From Bacillus sp. AFS037270 (GTDB lineage: Bacteria > Bacillota > Bacilli > Bacillales_B > DSM-18226): a stretch of 51,616 nt of DNA. The stretch spans positions 22,572-74,187 of the forward strand of contig NZ_NUNF01000031.1 of the NCBI RefSeq assembly GCF_002585305.1, written 5' to 3'. The position numbers and the translations under genes are program-made. Positions 15,518 to 27,004 of the stretch are shown here, one piece after another. Each line of letters begins with the position of its first letter. Within the stretch, counting starts at the first letter, position 1. The notes beneath the pieces were generated by a model that worked only from the letters and a program-made list of their open reading frames with translations, had not been told where the DNA came from and ran no database searches.

Positions 15518-16281
15518 CAGTGATTGATTTGAATTGTGATTTAGGGGAAAGTTTTGGCGCCTATAAGATTGGAAACGATGAAGAGGTTTTAAAACACATT
15601 TCTTCTGCGAATATTGCCTGCGGTTATCATGGCGGGGACCACAATGTTATGTTTGAGACCGTTAGACTTGCAAAAAAATACGGTGTGCAAATAGGGGCTC
15701 ATCCTGGCTTTCCAGACATAGCCGGTTTCGGGAGGAGAGAAATGAAGCTGACCCCTCGAGAGATTTATCATCTTATGGTCTATCAAATAGGCGCATTAGA
15801 AGCTGTATGTAAAGTTAATAGAACTAACCTCGTTCATGTAAAGCCGCACGGTGCTTTATATAATATGGCGGCCAAGAATCGAGATATGGCCGATTCCATC
15901 GCTCAAGCTGTTTTCGATGTGAATCCTGAACTTGTATTATTCGCACTTGCCGGGAGCGAATTAGCAAAAGAAGGGCAAGAGAAGGGGCTAGTTGTCGCCG
16001 GGGAAGTGTTTGCCGACCGCACCTACCAGCCAGATGGGACATTAACCTCCCGCCTGGAGCCGAATGCAATGATTCATGATTCTGAGCTTGCTATTACTCG
16101 GGTCATTCGCATGAATAAGGAAGGAAAGGTTGAGGCTGTTGATGGGACAGATATATCGATTCGAGCGGATACGATTTGTGTACATGGAGATGACCCGCAG
16201 GCGTTAGAATTTGTATCTAAATTAAAGCAGGCTTTTCAACAGGAAAACATCCAGATTAGAAAAAGCTGGCAAAGTGAATGA
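15514..16281 (+). CDS. pxpA: 5-oxoprolinase subunit PxpA (LamB/YcsF family)
   Basis: The product has 255 residues. It opens with [19 protein letters not shown] and has [13 protein letters not shown] (about 30-42) and VKPHGALYN (about 109-117), all family hallmarks with acidic and His residues of the active site. It carries out ring opening of the phosphorylated 5-oxoproline made by PxpBC. AAAGGGAGAAG lies upstream of the ATG. Both ends overlap neighbours by 4 bases. Confidence 0.95.
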   Translation: MTVIDLNCDLGESFGAYKIGNDEEVLKHISSANIACGYHGGDHNVMFETVRLAKKYGVQIGAHPGFPDIAGFGRREMKLTPREIYHLMVYQIGALEAVCKVNRTNLVHVKPHGALYNMAAKNRDMADSIAQAVFDVNPELVLFALAGSELAKEGQEKGLVVAGEVFADRTYQPDGTLTSRLEPNAMIHDSELAITRVIRMNKEGKVEAVDGTDISIRADTICVHGDDPQALEFVSKLKQAFQQENIQIRKSWQSE

Positions 16282-17222
16282 AGGCTATTTTAAAAGTATT
16301 GAAACCTGGGCTGCAAACAACGGTTCAGGATTTAGGCAGATATGGATATCAACAATATGGAATCAGCCCATCTGGGTCAATGGATTCCTATTTTATGCAA
16401 GTGTCAAATATCCTCGTTGGAAATCCTAAGGGCGAGGCTGTACTCGAGACAGCTTTAATAGGTCCTGAAGTGGAGGCATTAAGTGATATTGTGATCGCCA
16501 TTTGCGGCGGTGATTTTACGCCTAAAGTGGATGGGATGGAAGTTTCGATGTGGAAAAGCTTTCTCTTACGGAAAGGTCAGGTTCTGACAGTCGGTCACTG
16601 TAGACTAGGAGCCCGAACCTATATAGCCATTGGAGGAGGCATTGATGTTCCTTTTGTGTTAGGCAGTAAGTCCACCTTTTTAAATGGAAAGTTTGGCGGC
16701 TTTGAGGGACGGGCATTGCAGAAGGGGGATGTACTAGTTGGCAAGCCTTTAATAAGGAAGCCATATAAAATGCTTCATCCAGAATTAGTTCCCCAATATG
16801 CAAAAGAAATGACAATTCGGGTGGTTATAGGACCTCATGAAGATCGATTTACGGAGGAGAGTATTCACCGGTTTTTCTCGGAGGAATTTGTTGTGACGCA
16901 TCAAGCCAATCGGATGGGCTATCAGCTAAAAGGCCCGAAACTCGAACACATCGGCGGTCCAGATATCATTTCCGACCCCATCCCGCTAGGCGGAATCCAA
17001 GTCCCCGCAAGCGGCCAGCCCATTATCCTCCTCGCCGACCGGCAAACCACAGGCGGCTATACAAGAATCGGCACTGTCATCTCTGAAGACATTCCAAAGG
17101 TAGCTCAAGCGGTGCCTGACACCATTCTTCACTTTTCCATGGTGTCAGTAGAGGAAGCACAACGACTTTATCTAAAAAGACAGAAATTATTAAAACATTT
17201 GCAGCTGTGGGCGGCAAAATAA
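16278..17222 (+). CDS. pxpC: 5-oxoprolinase subunit PxpC (KipA-type)
   Basis: The product has 314 residues of the biotin-dependent carboxyltransferase-like/PxpC family: [19 protein letters not shown] (about 12-30), [19 protein letters not shown], then RMGYQLKGP and [20 protein letters not shown] near the C-terminus. It acts with PxpB in ATP-dependent phosphorylation of 5-oxoproline. The start overlaps the pxpA stop. Base composition is noticeably richer in C near 16.9-17.1 kb than elsewhere in the gene. Confidence 0.94.
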   Translation: MKAILKVLKPGLQTTVQDLGRYGYQQYGISPSGSMDSYFMQVSNILVGNPKGEAVLETALIGPEVEALSDIVIAICGGDFTPKVDGMEVSMWKSFLLRKGQVLTVGHCRLGARTYIAIGGGIDVPFVLGSKSTFLNGKFGGFEGRALQKGDVLVGKPLIRKPYKMLHPELVPQYAKEMTIRVVIGPHEDRFTEESIHRFFSEEFVVTHQANRMGYQLKGPKLEHIGGPDIISDPIPLGGIQVPASGQPIILLADRQTTGGYTRIGTVISEDIPKVAQAVPDTILHFSMVSVEEAQRLYLKRQKLLKHLQLWAAK

Positions 17223-17410
17223 AAAGAACCATCATTTCCTTCACGGGATTGATGGTTCTTGTGTTTAAACTGATATAAATGGTCTTTTTTCGTTTTGGTT
17301 GCCCTTGTTCTCATATCCGTGAAAACAAACGGACTTCTCTTCGCTTCGGGATTCATTTTCCCTTCGCGGGCTAGTTTTTCTCTAAGCTTCTTGGCTTTTG
17401 ATTTAGCCAT
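17168..17410 (-). CDS. yqkK: YqkK-like small basic protein
   Basis: The ATG at 17410 has AGAGGAG 7-8 bases upstream; longer in-frame starts lack this. The first 60 residues (MAKSKAKKLREKLAREGKMN, then TDMRTRATKTKKD) match the small basic YqkK protein of Bacillus as I remember it. Function is unknown. The frame then runs through a hairpin terminator (17224-17262) and into the 3' end of pxpC on the other strand before stopping at 17168. The last about 20 residues (from about position 62) may therefore seldom be made, or the natural stop may have been lost. Confidence 0.7.
   Translation of the reverse strand: MAKSKAKKLREKLAREGKMNPEAKRSPFVFTDMRTRATKTKKDHLYQFKHKNHQSREGNDGSFYFAAHSCKCFNNFCLFR
17224..17262. 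terminator. Terminator shared by pxpC and yqkK
   Basis: AAGAACCATCA / TGATGGTTCTT stem. On the minus strand it is followed by TTTTTATTTT, which is strong; on the plus strand by TGTGTTT, which is weaker. It lies inside the yqkK reading frame. Confidence 0.75.
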
Positions 17411-17476
17411 AAACATCACTCCTCTGATTTGTTTCATTCCATTATATAACAAATCAAGGAGGTTTGTTTAATAAAC

Positions 17477-18688
17477 TTAAATTTCCTGTGCTTTTGCTTG
17501 ATGCTGGGCAGCTGCCTTTGCCGTAGCACTTTTCTTCGTATGAAGGAAGTAAAATAGAACTAATCCAATTAAGATATAAAAGGAACAGAAGAAATATAGA
17601 GTGCCATAATCGACTTTGGCTGCAATGATTCCAACGACAAAGGAACCTAACGCGATGCCGGTATCATAGATAGATAAAAACGTTGCAGTGGCCACTCCTC
17701 TTTTGCGAGGTTCTGCATCTTGAATCGCAATCGTTTGAAACGTTGGAAAAAGGGTTCCCCAGCCTAAACCAATTAAACCAGCTGATAAAAGGAAGGTAAC
17801 TGCTCCATTACTTTGGCTCAAAATAAACATGCCAACCGCAAAAAGAGCGATACATGGGAAACTAATCACATTAGGTCCATATTGATCAAGCCATTTTCCG
17901 GTAAACGGTCTTGAGGCTAATAAGAGAATCGCATAAACAACAAAGAACATGCTGGCGATGCTTTCTAAGTGAATTTCACTTGCATAAATCGATACAAAGG
18001 ATAATAGAGCTGAATAAACAATTGCCATAAAGCCGCCGACAATAGAAATGGGAACGGCAGAAGCCTCAAAAAGGCTGCTGAAAGAAAAAGATGAATGAGC
18101 TTTCGGTTGAACTGTTGTTTCTGTTTTGGCTTGTTTTACACTTAGTCCTGTAATTAGCGCACAAATGGAAACAATCACACTGATTATAAACAAGGTCTTG
18201 GCGCCCCATTGATGGATGGCCAATAGACCAATAAATGGACCAATAACCATCGCTAAATTGGTCGACATAACGAAATAACCCATTCCTTCTCCACGTCGGG
18301 AGACAGGGATAATATCAGCCACAATTGTACCAACCACTGTCGTCGCCATTCCAAAGCCGATTCCATGTAACAAGCGGATGACTAAAAAACCAACCATGGA
18401 GCTAGGGAAGAAATATAATAGTGACGCTGCAGCGAAAATAATTAATGCTGCTATCAACACCTTTTTATTACCGGCGCGTTCAAGCCATTGACCGGCAAGC
18501 GGGCGGGAAATGATCGCCGAGAGTAAAAAGACTGTCGTCATCAAACCTGCCATAGAAGAACTACTATGTAATTCATCAAGTGCGTATGATGGCAGTGTTA
18601 CGAGCAAGATATAAAAAGATAAAAACAGAAAAAGATTGCTGAAGGAAATACTAATAAAGTTTTTTGTCCATAATTTAGGTTTGTTCAT
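17477..18688 (-). CDS. MFS transporter (12-TM, efflux type)
   Basis: The product has 403 residues from the ATG at 18688 (AGAGGTG 6 bases upstream; an in-frame GTG at 18697 lies inside that site). Twelve hydrophobic segments are visible. The loop 2-3 motif reads RPLAGQWLERAGNKK, and its counterpart in the second half reads RPFTGKWLDQYGPN. This is the drug/sugar efflux branch of MFS. It follows a MarR gene by 15 bases and is likely the pump that this regulator controls. The substrate is unknown. Confidence 0.88.
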   Translation of the reverse strand: MNKPKLWTKNFISISFSNLFLFLSFYILLVTLPSYALDELHSSSSMAGLMTTVFLLSAIISRPLAGQWLERAGNKKVLIAALIIFAAASLLYFFPSSMVGFLVIRLLHGIGFGMATTVVGTIVADIIPVSRRGEGMGYFVMSTNLAMVIGPFIGLLAIHQWGAKTLFIISVIVSICALITGLSVKQAKTETTVQPKAHSSFSFSSLFEASAVPISIVGGFMAIVYSALLSFVSIYASEIHLESIASMFFVVYAILLLASRPFTGKWLDQYGPNVISFPCIALFAVGMFILSQSNGAVTFLLSAGLIGLGWGTLFPTFQTIAIQDAEPRKRGVATATFLSIYDTGIALGSFVVGIIAAKVDYGTLYFFCSFYILIGLVLFYFLHTKKSATAKAAAQHQAKAQEI

Positions 18689-18703
18689 GTGATGCACCTC
18701 TAT

Positions 18704-19117
18704 TTATAAAATTTGCTGTAGCCAGCTTTTTTGGAGTTTTACTAGTTGTTCTCGTGATTCAATAGGGAAGTCCTTCATCAGTTGGTGATTTAACGTATTG
18801 ACAATGTGTTCCCATTTCGGATATTCCTGGTTGGCAAGGTCTGTAAGCTGGACATACTTTTCTCGTTTATCCTTGCCGGGGACCTGAATGACATATCCTT
18901 GCTTGACTAAACGCTGGATTGTCCTTGTCATAGGCGGCGCTTCAACAAAAAGGTAATCACAGAGTTCCTTTTGTGTCAGGGACCCTTTATTTCTGAGAAC
19001 ATAGATAACAGACCACTGGGCACTGTATAATCCTAATGGTTTCAATGCTTCGTTTAGTGAATTAGTGAGATGTCTTGATAGTTGATGTAGTGTATGGAAA
19101 AGTTCGTGAGTTAACAT
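18704..19117 (-). CDS. MarR-family transcriptional regulator
   Basis: The product has 137 residues from the ATG at 19117, which has GGAG 6 bases upstream (the ATG at 19129 contains that site). The winged HTH covers about 30-100: LTQKELCDYLFVEAPPMTRTIQRL is split as helix, turn and recognition helix, and the wing holds PGKDKREKYVQLT. MarR dimers repress their own operon and release on ligand binding. A perfect 18-bp palindrome over the promoter is the likely operator. The MFS pump gene follows 15 bases later. Confidence 0.92.
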   Translation of the reverse strand: MLTHELFHTLHQLSRHLTNSLNEALKPLGLYSAQWSVIYVLRNKGSLTQKELCDYLFVEAPPMTRTIQRLVKQGYVIQVPGKDKREKYVQLTDLANQEYPKWEHIVNTLNHQLMKDFPIESREQLVKLQKSWLQQIL

Positions 19118-19138
19118 GATTCGCTCCATAAATTTTAT

Positions 19139-19181
19139 TAGTTACCTAGGTAACTATATTCCGAAAAGGAGATTCTGTCAA
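19139..19181 (-). promoter_or_regulatory. Promoter and operator of the MarR-MFS operon
   Basis: On the minus strand TTGACA (19176-19181) and TATAGT (19153-19158) are 17 bases apart. The perfect palindrome TAGTTACCTAGGTAACTA (19139-19156) overlaps the -10 box and start point. Autorepression by MarR is the natural reading. Confidence 0.8.
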
Positions 19182-19303
19182 GGGATGTGTGTGAATTTGG
19201 GTTGTGGGGATATGTAATAATAGTGGGCGGAATAAATTGAATTTTTGGCGAAAAAAAAACCAACAATCGGTGGAAACCAACACCACCAACCATTCAAATC
19301 CCC

Positions 19304-19337
19304 ATAAAAAAATCCGCGGGCATTAACTCCGCGGATT
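19304..19337 (-). terminator. Terminator of the met operon
   Basis: AATCCGCGG / CCGCGGATT stem, followed on the minus strand by seven T residues, just after the metH stop. Confidence 0.92.
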
Positions 19338-19341
19338 AATC

Positions 19342-22300
19342 TTACCTATTCACATTAAAATACCTAGCCTCAGGATGCGCAAAAACAATCGCTGATACCG
19401 ATGCTTCAGGCTCCATCATACAGCCCTCCGTTAATTCAATCCCAATTTCCTCCGGTTGAATTAACTTGAACAGCTTCTTCTGATCCTCTAACTCCGGACA
19501 TGCCGGGTAACCAAATGAGAAACGCTGCCCTTGATATTTCGCTGTAAATCGATCCTGCATCGTGAAATCAAGCGGATCCGGGAATCCCCAGCGATCACGC
19601 ATCTGGCGGTGAATCAATTCGGCAAAGCCTTCAGCAGACTCAAGCGCCAATGATTGAAGAGCATGGCTTTCAAGGAATCGTCCCTCTGCCTTTAACTCAT
19701 CTGCCTTTTGGCGAATCCCTCTTCCAGCTGTTACCGTAAAGAAGCCAACATAATCCATCACACCACTGTCAACAGACTTTAAAAAGTCAGCTAAACAAAG
19801 GAATGGTGCTGATTCCTGACGAGGGAAATCAAAGGTTTCAATAATGGTCTTTTGATCTTCTGGATCATAAATATATACCTTATTACCATCCGATTGCGCT
19901 GGGAAAAATTGATATGCTGCTGCAGGTGTTATCCAGTTATTTGCACTGGCTTCTGCTAACAATTGATCTACCGTTCCTTTAATTTTTAAGGCTTTTTCAT
20001 CCTTTTCTGCAAGCAGCTTCGAAAGTTTTCCTTTCAAACCAAGATGATGTCCTATTAACATTTGCATATTAATATACGGCTCAATATGAGAAAGAGAATA
20101 GGATCTTAAAATATGCCTTTTCGTGTCCATCGGCGTAAAGACAGGTACTTCTGTTGACACCGCTGGTTTTACTTTTACCGCGACAGCACTAGCCGCTCGG
20201 GTAGGTAATTCCCGTGGGATCTCCAATGCTGCCAACTTTTCTGCTTTATCATCAAGCAGCTTTTGATACTCTTCCGGTGACTGCAATTGATTGGCAAGCG
20301 ATAGACCGTTCATTGCATCCTTTGCATAAAGAACAAGTCCATCATATTCCTTGGCAATCCTTGTATCGGTGAACTTACGAGAAAGGGCAGCACCACCAAC
20401 AAGAATTGGCACAGAAATTCCGGCTTCTTTCATATCTTGGGCCGTTAACACCATTTGCTGTGCAGATTTTACCAATAGACCTGATAATCCGACCATATCC
20501 GGCTTCTCTTCACGAATTGCTTGCACCAAATCCGTTGGAGTAACCTTAATCCCTAAGTCAACGACGTTATAACCGTTATTACTTAGTATGATATCTACGA
20601 GGTTTTTACCGATATCGTGTACATCACCTTTAACCGTTGCTAAGATAACTTTCCCCTTAGAGGCAGACACATCGCCTTTTTCCATATGAGGCTCTAGGAA
20701 GGAAACAGAGGCTTTCATAACCTCAGCACTTTGCAGAACCTCCGCCACAATTAACTGGTTATCATTAAACAGGCGGCCGACTTCTTTCATGCCATCCATT
20801 AATGGACCGTTAATAATATCTAATGGAGCAGGGTAGGAGGCAAGCGCTAGTTCTAAATCAGGAAGCAAACCTTCTTTTGTTCCTTCAATCACATAGTAAG
20901 CAAGTCTTTCCTCTAGTGTCATATTAGGAATGGTTGTTTTTGCTTCCTTCTTTTTCCCGCGGTAAAACTCGGTAAATGTAGCTAATGTTTCATCCGTTGT
21001 ATCAAATAACAAAGCCTCTGCTAATTGCACTTCATCCTTTGAAATCGAAGCAAAGCGCTCAAGCTTTTCCGTATTCACAATCGCATAATCCAAGCCAGCC
21101 TGCGTACAATGGTAGAGGAAGACCGAATTCAGTACCTCGCGTCCAACAGGAGGAAGACCGAACGAAACGTTACTAATTCCAAGGATGGTCTGTACTTCCG
21201 GCATCGCTTCTTTAATCATCCTAATTCCTTCTACGGTTGCTTTAGCTGAGCCAATATATTGTTCATCACCTGTACCAACAGGGAACACAAGCGGGTCAAA
21301 GATAAGGTCCTGAGGATTAAGTCCATACTTATGAACTAATAGGTCATGAGAACGTTTGGCAATCTCCAATTTCCGCTCTGCTGAAACTCCCATTCCCTCT
21401 TCATCAATCGTCCCCACCACAACAGCCGCACCATAACGGTGAATTAACGGAACAATCGCTTCAAAGCGCTCCTCACCATCCTCAAGGTTGATCGAATTGA
21501 TAATGGCTTTCCCTTGAGAATACTTAAGTGCTCTTTCAATGACCTTTTCATCAGTTGAATCAATAACTAGCGGCACTTTCACCTTTTTAACGACTTCTTT
21601 AATGAAATTCTCCATATCAGCCATCTCGTCACGGTCGGGGTCGGCAAGGCAGATATCAATAACATGGGCGCCGCCCTTCACCTGAGCGCGGGCAACTTCT
21701 GATGCTTCTTCAAATTTACCTTCCGTAATTAATCGTTTGAACTTACGAGAGCCGATAACGTTTGTACGTTCCCCAACCATGATAGGTCTTAAAGTAGGAT
21801 CATCGTAAATAAATGGATCAATACCGGAAACCATGTGAGTACTTGATGATTGGAACGGACGTGGCTGATATTGTTTCATTGCTTCAGCAATCACCTTGAT
21901 ATGTTCAGGTGTTGTACCACAGCAGCCGCCAACAATATTTAACCAGCCATGTGCAGCAAAATCGGAAAGCTTTTTCGCCAGTATTTCTGGTGTTTCGTGA
22001 TAGTGACCATCTTCATCAGGCAAGCCGGCATTTGGATAACAGCTGACAGCGGTTGTTGCCAAACCTGCAAGTGAACGAATATGATCCTGCATGAATTCAG
22101 GACCGGTCGCACAGTTAAGACCGACAGCGACCGGATTCATATGCTCCACTGAAATAAAGAACGACTCAATCGTTTGTCCAGCCAGGGTTGTCCCCATCGG
22201 TTCGATGGTTCCTGAAATAAAGAGCGGCAGGGTTTTACCCGTTTTTGAAAAAGCACTTTGAATCCCGACAAAACCCGCTTTCACATTCAATAAGTCCTGG

Positions 22301-22791
22301 CTTGTTTCTAGTAAAAGTAAATCAACGCCGCCATCGATTAACCCAATCGCCTGCTCTTCATAAGTAGCAGAGAGGGCATCGAAGGTGGTTCCACCGGTAA
22401 CACTTAAGGTTTTGGTTGTCGGACCCATGGAGCCTGCTACATAGCGTGGCCACTCATCTGTCGAAACGCTCATCGCTTCCCTGACAGCAAGCATCGCAGC
22501 GATTTTATTAATCTCATAAGCTTTAAATCCAAGTTCATATTCGTCTAGTACAAGGCTTGTCGCCCCAAACGTATTAGTCTCAATGATGTCTGCACCGGCC
22601 TCTAAGTATTCACGATGAATACGCGAAATGACGGAAGGAGCCGTTAGAACGAGGTGTTCATTACAGCCTTCATACTGCTCACCGCCAAAATCATCTGCTG
22701 TAAGATCGGCTTGCTGCAGCATCGTACCCATTGCACCGTCCATGACTAAGATGCGCTTTTTAAGTTGTTCAGAAAATGGTGTTTTCGGCAT
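19342..22791 (-). CDS. metH: Cobalamin-dependent methionine synthase MetH
   Basis: The product has 1149 residues from the ATG at 22791, which follows TTAGGGGGG; an in-frame ATG at 22830 lacks a site. Domains in order: homocysteine binding with zinc ligands C227 and C290/C291 (GGCCGTTP); pterin-binding domain from about 335; cobalamin cap and B12 domain with axial histidine H725 in DVHDIGKN; and C-terminal AdoMet reactivation domain (FGYPACPE). It transfers the methyl group of 5-methyl-THF to homocysteine. It is the last gene of the S-box-controlled operon and overlaps yitJ by 23 bases. Requires B12; no MetE is in the window. Confidence 0.97.
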   Translation of the reverse strand: MPKTPFSEQLKKRILVMDGAMGTMLQQADLTADDFGGEQYEGCNEHLVLTAPSVISRIHREYLEAGADIIETNTFGATSLVLDEYELGFKAYEINKIAAMLAVREAMSVSTDEWPRYVAGSMGPTTKTLSVTGGTTFDALSATYEEQAIGLIDGGVDLLLLETSQDLLNVKAGFVGIQSAFSKTGKTLPLFISGTIEPMGTTLAGQTIESFFISVEHMNPVAVGLNCATGPEFMQDHIRSLAGLATTAVSCYPNAGLPDEDGHYHETPEILAKKLSDFAAHGWLNIVGGCCGTTPEHIKVIAEAMKQYQPRPFQSSSTHMVSGIDPFIYDDPTLRPIMVGERTNVIGSRKFKRLITEGKFEEASEVARAQVKGGAHVIDICLADPDRDEMADMENFIKEVVKKVKVPLVIDSTDEKVIERALKYSQGKAIINSINLEDGEERFEAIVPLIHRYGAAVVVGTIDEEGMGVSAERKLEIAKRSHDLLVHKYGLNPQDLIFDPLVFPVGTGDEQYIGSAKATVEGIRMIKEAMPEVQTILGISNVSFGLPPVGREVLNSVFLYHCTQAGLDYAIVNTEKLERFASISKDEVQLAEALLFDTTDETLATFTEFYRGKKKEAKTTIPNMTLEERLAYYVIEGTKEGLLPDLELALASYPAPLDIINGPLMDGMKEVGRLFNDNQLIVAEVLQSAEVMKASVSFLEPHMEKGDVSASKGKVILATVKGDVHDIGKNLVDIILSNNGYNVVDLGIKVTPTDLVQAIREEKPDMVGLSGLLVKSAQQMVLTAQDMKEAGISVPILVGGAALSRKFTDTRIAKEYDGLVLYAKDAMNGLSLANQLQSPEEYQKLLDDKAEKLAALEIPRELPTRAASAVAVKVKPAVSTEVPVFTPMDTKRHILRSYSLSHIEPYINMQMLIGHHLGLKGKLSKLLAEKDEKALKIKGTVDQLLAEASANNWITPAAAYQFFPAQSDGNKVYIYDPEDQKTIIETFDFPRQESAPFLCLADFLKSVDSGVMDYVGFFTVTAGRGIRQKADELKAEGRFLESHALQSLALESAEGFAELIHRQMRDRWGFPDPLDFTMQDRFTAKYQGQRFSFGYPACPELEDQKKLFKLIQPEEIGIELTEGCMMEPEASVSAIVFAHPEARYFNVNR

Positions 22792-24628
22792 AGCTGACCC
22801 CCCTAATCTCACTGGCTCGCTGGTTTGCATAAGCAGCGAGCTCTGCTGTTAATTCAAACCTTAAGAATGGTGTAATTAAATAAATTCCATTAAATAAATC
22901 TAATGCTGTATCAATGAGTGACTTAGTAATCGCAATGCCTTCTCTAGCCGCCTGAAGCGGATTGTCATTCAAGAGAGCCATCCGCTCACGAATGGAATCA
23001 GCAATTTTAATTCCAGGCACTTCATTGTGAAGAAACTCTGCGTTTTTACTGCCTGTTAATGGCATTAAGCCAATGTAAATCGGTGTATCAAGATGTTTCG
23101 TATTTTCATAGACTTCGATTAATTTTTCCTCAGAAAAGACCGGCTGAGAGATAAAGTAATCAGCACCGAATTGAATCTTTTTCTCCAAACGCTTCACCGC
23201 TTTTTCGACAGAGCGGACATTCGGATTAAAGGCACCTGCGACACTAAAAGCTGTTTTTTGTCCTAAGTCTTTACCGGAGTAAGACAAGCCTTCGTTCATC
23301 TGTTTAATCATTTGTATTAGTTCAAATGACGACACATCATAAACGGAGGAGGCACCAGGGAAATCTCCTACTCTAGCAGGGTCACCTGTAATGGCTAAGA
23401 TATCATTCATTCCAAGCGTGTGAAGTCCCATTAAGTGAGATTGAAGCCCGATGATATTGCGGTCACGGCAGGCAAGATGAATCAGCGGCCGCATACCTAA
23501 CTCACTTTTTAAAAGATAGCCTAAGGATTCATTAGAAATTCGAACTGTTGCCAGCGAATTATCCGCAAGCGTGATGGAATCAATACCAGCTTCTTTAAGC
23601 GCCTTAGCCCCTTCGAAAAACTTAGTTGTATCCAGTTTTCGAGGAGGATCTAATTCGACAATAACCGATGGTCGTTCTTTCACGATCTCCTGCAGGGGAG
23701 TGTATTCCCTTTTAGGAGCAGTTTCGACAATAATCGGCTTTTGTTTCAATTTTACAACTTTTTCAGTCACAGGGATACTATTCTTTAATTCAGATGCATA
23801 GGCGCGAATATGGTCTGGTGTTGTACCGCAGCAGCCGCCAAGCAAGCGGACGCCTTCGTTTCTAAAGCGTTGCGCTGATTTTTGGAAATAATCGGCATCG
23901 CCTTCATAATGAAACTTTCCGTCTGTATAGGTTGGAAGACTTGCATTTGGATAGGCAGATAGGAAAGCATGCTTCGGAATCTCAACCTGTTCCAATGCCA
24001 ATAACATATGGTGCGGGCCTAACCGGCAGTTAAGGCCGACGACATCGGCGCCAAGGCCTTCCAGCCTTTTTAAAGCTTCATTAACAGGTGTTCGATCCTG
24101 TAAGAAACCAGGGTCCTGAAGGGAAACTTGAGCAATAATCGGCAGCTTCGTTTCCTTCCGTGCAATCGTTAGAACGGTTTCGAGCTCTTCTAAATCGTAA
24201 AAGGTTTCGAATAACAGCCCATCAACACCTTCAAGCAATTGGCAATATAATTGTTCACGGAAGCTTCGTTTTAATTCTTCTATTGTAATCGAACTTGTTT
24301 TTATCCCGCGATTGCCGCCAATCGTTCCGAGGACATAAGCATTCGATTGAGCGGCTTTTTTTGCATTTCGGACAGCAGCGCTGTTGATTTCCTTGACCGA
24401 GTCTTCTAATCCATACCGCTGCAGCTTTAGGTAGTTTGCTGCATACGTATGGGTTTGAATGACATCTGCTCCGGCGTCAATATAGGCGCGATGGATGTTT
24501 TGGATCTGCTCTGCTTGAGATAAATTGAGTTCTTCTGAACATGTATCCACTCCAAATGAATAAAGCAGTGTACCCATGGCACCATCGCCTATTAAAATTT
24601 GGTTTTTTAATTTGTCTAAAAAGGTCAT
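22769..24628 (-). CDS. yitJ: Bifunctional homocysteine S-methyltransferase / methylenetetrahydrofolate reductase
   Basis: The product has 619 residues. The N-terminal half (1 to about 300) is a homocysteine methyltransferase domain with zinc ligands C201 and C266/C267 (GGCCGTTP). The C-terminal half (about 310-600) is an FAD-dependent MTHFR with EFDPP-like ELDPPRK (about 326-332). This two-domain arrangement is the YitJ type of Firmicutes. It makes 5-methyl-THF for MetH next door. CAAGGAG lies about 7 bases before the ATG. The start overlaps the metC stop by 4 bases. Confidence 0.95.
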   Translation of the reverse strand: MTFLDKLKNQILIGDGAMGTLLYSFGVDTCSEELNLSQAEQIQNIHRAYIDAGADVIQTHTYAANYLKLQRYGLEDSVKEINSAAVRNAKKAAQSNAYVLGTIGGNRGIKTSSITIEELKRSFREQLYCQLLEGVDGLLFETFYDLEELETVLTIARKETKLPIIAQVSLQDPGFLQDRTPVNEALKRLEGLGADVVGLNCRLGPHHMLLALEQVEIPKHAFLSAYPNASLPTYTDGKFHYEGDADYFQKSAQRFRNEGVRLLGGCCGTTPDHIRAYASELKNSIPVTEKVVKLKQKPIIVETAPKREYTPLQEIVKERPSVIVELDPPRKLDTTKFFEGAKALKEAGIDSITLADNSLATVRISNESLGYLLKSELGMRPLIHLACRDRNIIGLQSHLMGLHTLGMNDILAITGDPARVGDFPGASSVYDVSSFELIQMIKQMNEGLSYSGKDLGQKTAFSVAGAFNPNVRSVEKAVKRLEKKIQFGADYFISQPVFSEEKLIEVYENTKHLDTPIYIGLMPLTGSKNAEFLHNEVPGIKIADSIRERMALLNDNPLQAAREGIAITKSLIDTALDLFNGIYLITPFLRFELTAELAAYANQRASEIRGVSYAENTIF

Positions 24629-25818
24629 GATGATTCTCCTTGATGTAACACTAAATGTTGAGCACGAACCTCCTCAAGGGCCTGAGAAAAATCCTTAATC
24701 AAATCATCTGGATTTTCTAGTCCAACCGATAAACGGACAAGGCCATCCGTGATTCCACGCTCCAAGCGGTCCTGTTTAGACATAGCAGCGTGAGACATTT
24801 TTGCCGGATAAGAAAGGATGGATTCAACCGCACCTAAACTAACCGCAAAAACAGGGATTTCCACATTCGCAACAAAGGTGCGAAGGGCATCTTCAGTAGC
24901 TAATTCAAACGATAACACCGCTCCCGGACCATCTGCTTGTTCTTTCTGAATCTGATATTGCGGATGGCTTTCGAGCCCAGGATAATGAACTTTCTCCACA
25001 AGTGGATGTGCATCTAAAAATTCTGCGATTTTAATCGCTGATTTTTGTGATTGTTCCAAACGAACAGACAATGTCTTGATTCCTCGTAAAACAAGCCATG
25101 CATCTTGAACACCTAAAATCGCACCAAAACTATTTTGTAAGAATCCTAGTCTTTTAGCTAACTCTTCATCTTTGACAACGGCAAGACCCGCCACCACATC
25201 ACTGTGACCTGCTAAGAATTTTGTTGCACTATGAAGGACAACATCTGCACCAAGTGCCAACGGCTTTTGATGGTAAGGAGTAAGGAACGTGTTATCAACA
25301 AATGTCAACGCATCGATTTCATTAGCGATCTCGCTAATCGCTTTAATATCCGTTACTTTCATCAATGGATTTGATGGTGTTTCCACATAAAATGCCTTTG
25401 TATTCGGCTGAATCGCTTCCTTTACTTCCTCTAAATTGGTCATATCAACAAAGGTATGTTCAATCCCAAGTCTCGAAAGAACTTGAGTGACCATTCTGAA
25501 GGTACCGCCATACACATCCTCGGTAATCACAATGTGGTCGCCAGAGGATAGAAGAAGGAAGGCAGTTGAAATAGCGGCCATCCCTGATGCAAAAGCAAAT
25601 CCTTTCACTCCGCCCTCAAGTTCCGCGATCACATCTTCAAGTGCTTCACGAGTCGGATTTAAACTGCGGCCATAATCGTACTTTCCGAACTGATCAAAGT
25701 CTGCTTGATGGAAGGTAGAGGCATGCTGAATGGGAACACTAACCGCCCCTGTTACCGGATCAATCTTATGCTTGTTGTGGAGCAGTCTGGTTTCAAAACT
25801 ATATTCTTCGTGTGCCAT
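24625..25818 (-). CDS. metC: Cystathionine beta-lyase MetC
   Basis: The product has 397 residues of the PLP trans-sulfuration family. The PLP lysine is K200 ([14 protein letters not shown]), with SGMAAIS at about 78-84 and [10 protein letters not shown] at about 47-56. It cleaves cystathionine to homocysteine, pyruvate and ammonia. Assignment over gamma-synthase comes from operon order (metI-metC as in B. subtilis) and is likely but not proved by motifs. The start overlaps the metI stop (TAATG). Confidence 0.9.
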   Translation of the reverse strand: MAHEEYSFETRLLHNKHKIDPVTGAVSVPIQHASTFHQADFDQFGKYDYGRSLNPTREALEDVIAELEGGVKGFAFASGMAAISTAFLLLSSGDHIVITEDVYGGTFRMVTQVLSRLGIEHTFVDMTNLEEVKEAIQPNTKAFYVETPSNPLMKVTDIKAISEIANEIDALTFVDNTFLTPYHQKPLALGADVVLHSATKFLAGHSDVVAGLAVVKDEELAKRLGFLQNSFGAILGVQDAWLVLRGIKTLSVRLEQSQKSAIKIAEFLDAHPLVEKVHYPGLESHPQYQIQKEQADGPGAVLSFELATEDALRTFVANVEIPVFAVSLGAVESILSYPAKMSHAAMSKQDRLERGITDGLVRLSVGLENPDDLIKDFSQALEEVRAQHLVLHQGESS

Positions 25819-26930
25819 TATGCAATTACCCCTTCCTGAACTTTAGCAAAAGCGTTCTGTAAGTCTTCAATAATATCTTGTGAATCTTCAATTCCAACCG
25901 AGAAACGTAATAAACGATTGCAAACGCCGGCTTGAATGCGAATCTCTTCTGGGATATCCATATGCGTTTGCGTTGCTGGATAAGTAATGAAGCTTTCCGT
26001 TCCACCTAGACTTTCTGCAAAACTGATTAAATTTAAATTCTGTAAAAATGGATTTACCCATGCTTCGTCCTTAATTCTAAAGGAAACCATTCCGCCGCGT
26101 CCTGGGTAGAGCACATCTGTTACAGCATCATGCTGTGAAAAGAATTCTACGATGGCCTTTGCATTCTTTTCATGTCGTTCCATTCTTAGTGACAATGTCT
26201 TCATTCCGCGCATTAATAACCAAGAATCAAATGGACTTAACACCGCTCCGGCACCGTTATGGTGGAAGGCTAATGCTTCACAAATTTCCTTTCCTTTTGC
26301 AACAACAAGTCCAGCAAGAACGTCATTATGACCACCAAGGTATTTCGTAGCACTATGGATGACGATATCCGCCCCAAGGCTGATTGGTTGTTGTAAAAGC
26401 GGTGTATAAAACGTATTGTCCACGATTAACAATAATCCATGTTCCTTTGCAATCTTTGAAATCGCAGCAATATCCGATTCCTGCATAAGCGGATTGGTTG
26501 GTGTTTCTAGGAAAATCGCCTTTGTTCGTGCTGTGATTTTCTTTTCAACTTCTTCCGGACAACAGGTATTCACATATTGAGTAGTTAAGCCCCATTTTTT
26601 ATAGCCTTTTTCTAATAGGCGGTAAGTACCGCCATATAAATCTTCACTAACGATCCATTCGTCACCAGATTCAAATAAAGCAAGGATTAGTTGAATGGCA
26701 GCCATACCAGAGCTGCAGGCAAATCCTTGATCCGCACCTTCTAAATCAGCGATTGTTTTTTCAAGGAGCTGGCGTGTTGGATTCCCTGTTCGTGTATAGT
26801 CAAATCCAGTAGATTGCCCGATTCCCTCATGACGGAAGGCTGTTGAGAAGTAGACAGGCGGATTGACGGTTCCAGTTGTTGTTTCACTGCGGTTGCCGAT
26901 TTGGGCAAGTTTTGTATCGATTTTGTACAT
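25818..26930 (-). CDS. metI: Cystathionine gamma-synthase / O-acetylhomoserine thiolyase MetI
   Basis: The product has 370 residues. The PLP lysine is K196 (VIHSATKYLGGHND), with YTRTGNPTR at about 45-53. It joins cysteine or sulfide to acylated homoserine, the entry step to methionine. It is the first gene of the operon metI-metC-yitJ-metH. AAGGAG lies about 10 bases before the ATG. A SAM riboswitch precedes it, so transcription should fall when S-adenosylmethionine is plentiful. Confidence 0.92.
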   Translation of the reverse strand: MYKIDTKLAQIGNRSETTTGTVNPPVYFSTAFRHEGIGQSTGFDYTRTGNPTRQLLEKTIADLEGADQGFACSSGMAAIQLILALFESGDEWIVSEDLYGGTYRLLEKGYKKWGLTTQYVNTCCPEEVEKKITARTKAIFLETPTNPLMQESDIAAISKIAKEHGLLLIVDNTFYTPLLQQPISLGADIVIHSATKYLGGHNDVLAGLVVAKGKEICEALAFHHNGAGAVLSPFDSWLLMRGMKTLSLRMERHEKNAKAIVEFFSQHDAVTDVLYPGRGGMVSFRIKDEAWVNPFLQNLNLISFAESLGGTESFITYPATQTHMDIPEEIRIQAGVCNRLLRFSVGIEDSQDIIEDLQNAFAKVQEGVIA

Positions 26931-27004
26931 AAGGCACGCTCCTTGTAATAAATGTTTATAATTTTTCGCATTAACGCGATTGAGTGATAAAGCTTTTTAA
27001 TAAA

